In this document: positions 13,778 through 14,437 of the stretch, piece by piece
How the letters are laid out: each line of letters starts with the position of its first letter
Position numbering within the stretch: the first letter of the stretch is position 1
Assembly (NCBI GenBank): GCA_007119985.1
Contig: SKOQ01000206.1
Location: 1-14,437 of the forward strand
Direction: 5' to 3'
DNA length: 14,437 nucleotides
Source: Marinospirillum sp.
Lineage (GTDB): Bacteria > Pseudomonadota > Gammaproteobacteria > Pseudomonadales > Halomonadaceae
Notes under the pieces: model-generated
The model's input: only the letters and a program-made list of their open reading frames with translations
What the model was told of the DNA's origin: nothing
Databases searched by the model: none
Position numbers and translations under genes: made by a program

Positions 13778-14437
13778 TTAATCTCCTGAGGCAGCTTGGG
13801 CTGTTTCTTGGCGCAGACGCTTCAAGGTTGCCAGACACTCCATAATCACCAGCAATGCCGCGCCGAGCACCACGATATCGAGTCCTAGCAGGAAGTAGTT
13901 GCCCTGCTCATAGAAGGTGCGCAGCTGGGTCAGCAGTGCCAGCACGGTCATCACCAGCAGGAAGACCAGCGGCAACAGGGTATAGATGGCTGGGCGCTTC
14001 TGGCGCACCAGAATCACGGTGATCACCAGTAGCGTCAGGCCCGCCAGCAGTTGGTTGGTGGTGCCAAATAAAGGCCAGATGATCAGGCCGCCGGTACCAC
14101 TGGCACCGCCAGCGCCAAAAGCCAGTAAGAGACAGCTGGCCACAGAGAGACCAGTGGCCCAAGAGGGTTTTTTCATCCATTCCTGCTGATAAATACTCCC
14201 CCACTCTTGGAAGATATAGCGCTGCAAGCGCAGACCTGTATCCATGGTGGTACCAGCAAAGAGCGCGGCCATGACTGTCAGCAGCGTTGCGGCAGTGGTC
14301 ATATCCAAGCCAAGGCCGTTATGGATGATATAGGCACCACCATCAACAAAGGCACCCACGCCGCCTTGGCCGAAGGCAGTGTAAACTTGCTGCCAGTCAG
14401 TCAGTGAGGCAAAACCGGCTGTCGCGGCCAGAATCGC
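13778..14437 (-). CDS. CstA-family carbon starvation / pyruvate transporter, C-terminal part
   Basis: Only the C-terminal 219 residues are in the window; the frame stays open to the last base, so the gene continues beyond it. CstA and its paralogue BtsT are inner-membrane proton-coupled pyruvate (and reportedly peptide) transporters induced at carbon limitation. The fragment has about four to five hydrophobic spans. One includes the family-like loop LFAGTTMDTGLRLQRYIFQEWG, and another the Gly-rich AFGAGGASGTGGLIIWPLFGTTNQLLAGLTLL. A final span, FLLGLDIVVLGAALLVIMECLATL, precedes a short charged cytoplasmic tail. A GTG at 14359 is in frame but mid-domain and is not a start. It is the first visible gene of the cstA / Cys-Cys protein / ATPase unit. 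Without the N-terminus, CstA cannot be separated from BtsT or a divergent subfamily. Confidence 0.88.
   Translation of the reverse strand, partial: AILAATAGFASLTDWQQVYTAFGQGGVGAFVDGGAYIIHNGLGLDMTTAATLLTVMAALFAGTTMDTGLRLQRYIFQEWGSIYQQEWMKKPSWATGLSVASCLLLAFGAGGASGTGGLIIWPLFGTTNQLLAGLTLLVITVILVRQKRPAIYTLLPLVFLLVMTVLALLTQLRTFYEQGNYFLLGLDIVVLGAALLVIMECLATLKRLRQETAQAASGD

Noticed and set aside
1..14437. CRISPR array, prophage, insertion sequence or toxin-antitoxin genes
   Set aside because: No regularly spaced repeats, transposase motifs, terminal inverted repeats or small toxin-like gene pairs were found; the only long repeat is the tRNA-Lys pair.

Overview
The window reads as housekeeping chromosome from a gammaproteobacterium outside the enteric group. 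GlnA, TypA, MnmC, YciI, Rnm, YciO, RluB and NadA are all of the gammaproteobacterial type. The glnA/typA divergent pair and the rnm-yciO...rluB grouping resemble the E. coli arrangement. However, scpA and scpB sit inside that cluster, so the cell uses SMC-ScpAB rather than the MukBEF condensin of enterics. Base composition is close to half G+C by eye. An Oceanospirillales/Halomonas-type relative is my best guess, but that is inference.

Layout. On the minus strand, glnA (31-1437) is divergent from typA (plus, 1892-3706). The 454-bp gap between them carries a near-perfect sigma-54 promoter and two NtrC-like boxes for glnA, and a structured leader for typA. A strong hairpin terminator separates typA from the convergent mnmC-yciI pair (minus, 3787-6109). 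Divergent from yciI runs a compact plus-strand cluster: rnm, yciO, scpA, scpB and rluB (6172-10291). Two identical tRNA-Lys(UUU) genes follow, with a stringent-type promoter and a terminator (10350-10603). Then come nadA with its own terminator (10705-11780) and a universal stress protein gene with a possible FNR/ANR-type site upstream (11801-12351).

The right end (12424-14437, minus strand) is the least ordinary part. A CstA-family carbon-starvation transporter, cut by the window edge, is followed after 4 nt by a 98-residue soluble protein ending in Cys-Cys. Next is a single-domain ArsA/Get3-type ATPase with no obvious metal-binding cysteines. The three look like one functional module.

How the genes work together. 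glnA is the nitrogen-assimilation hub under NtrC/sigma-54 control. mnmC finishes the mnm5 modification at U34 of tRNAs such as the tRNA-Lys(UUU) encoded twice nearby. Rnm and RluB act in ribosomal RNA maturation and modification. ScpA and ScpB are partners in chromosome condensation. NadA makes the NAD precursor quinolinate. Nothing indicates a phage, insertion sequence, CRISPR array or defence island.
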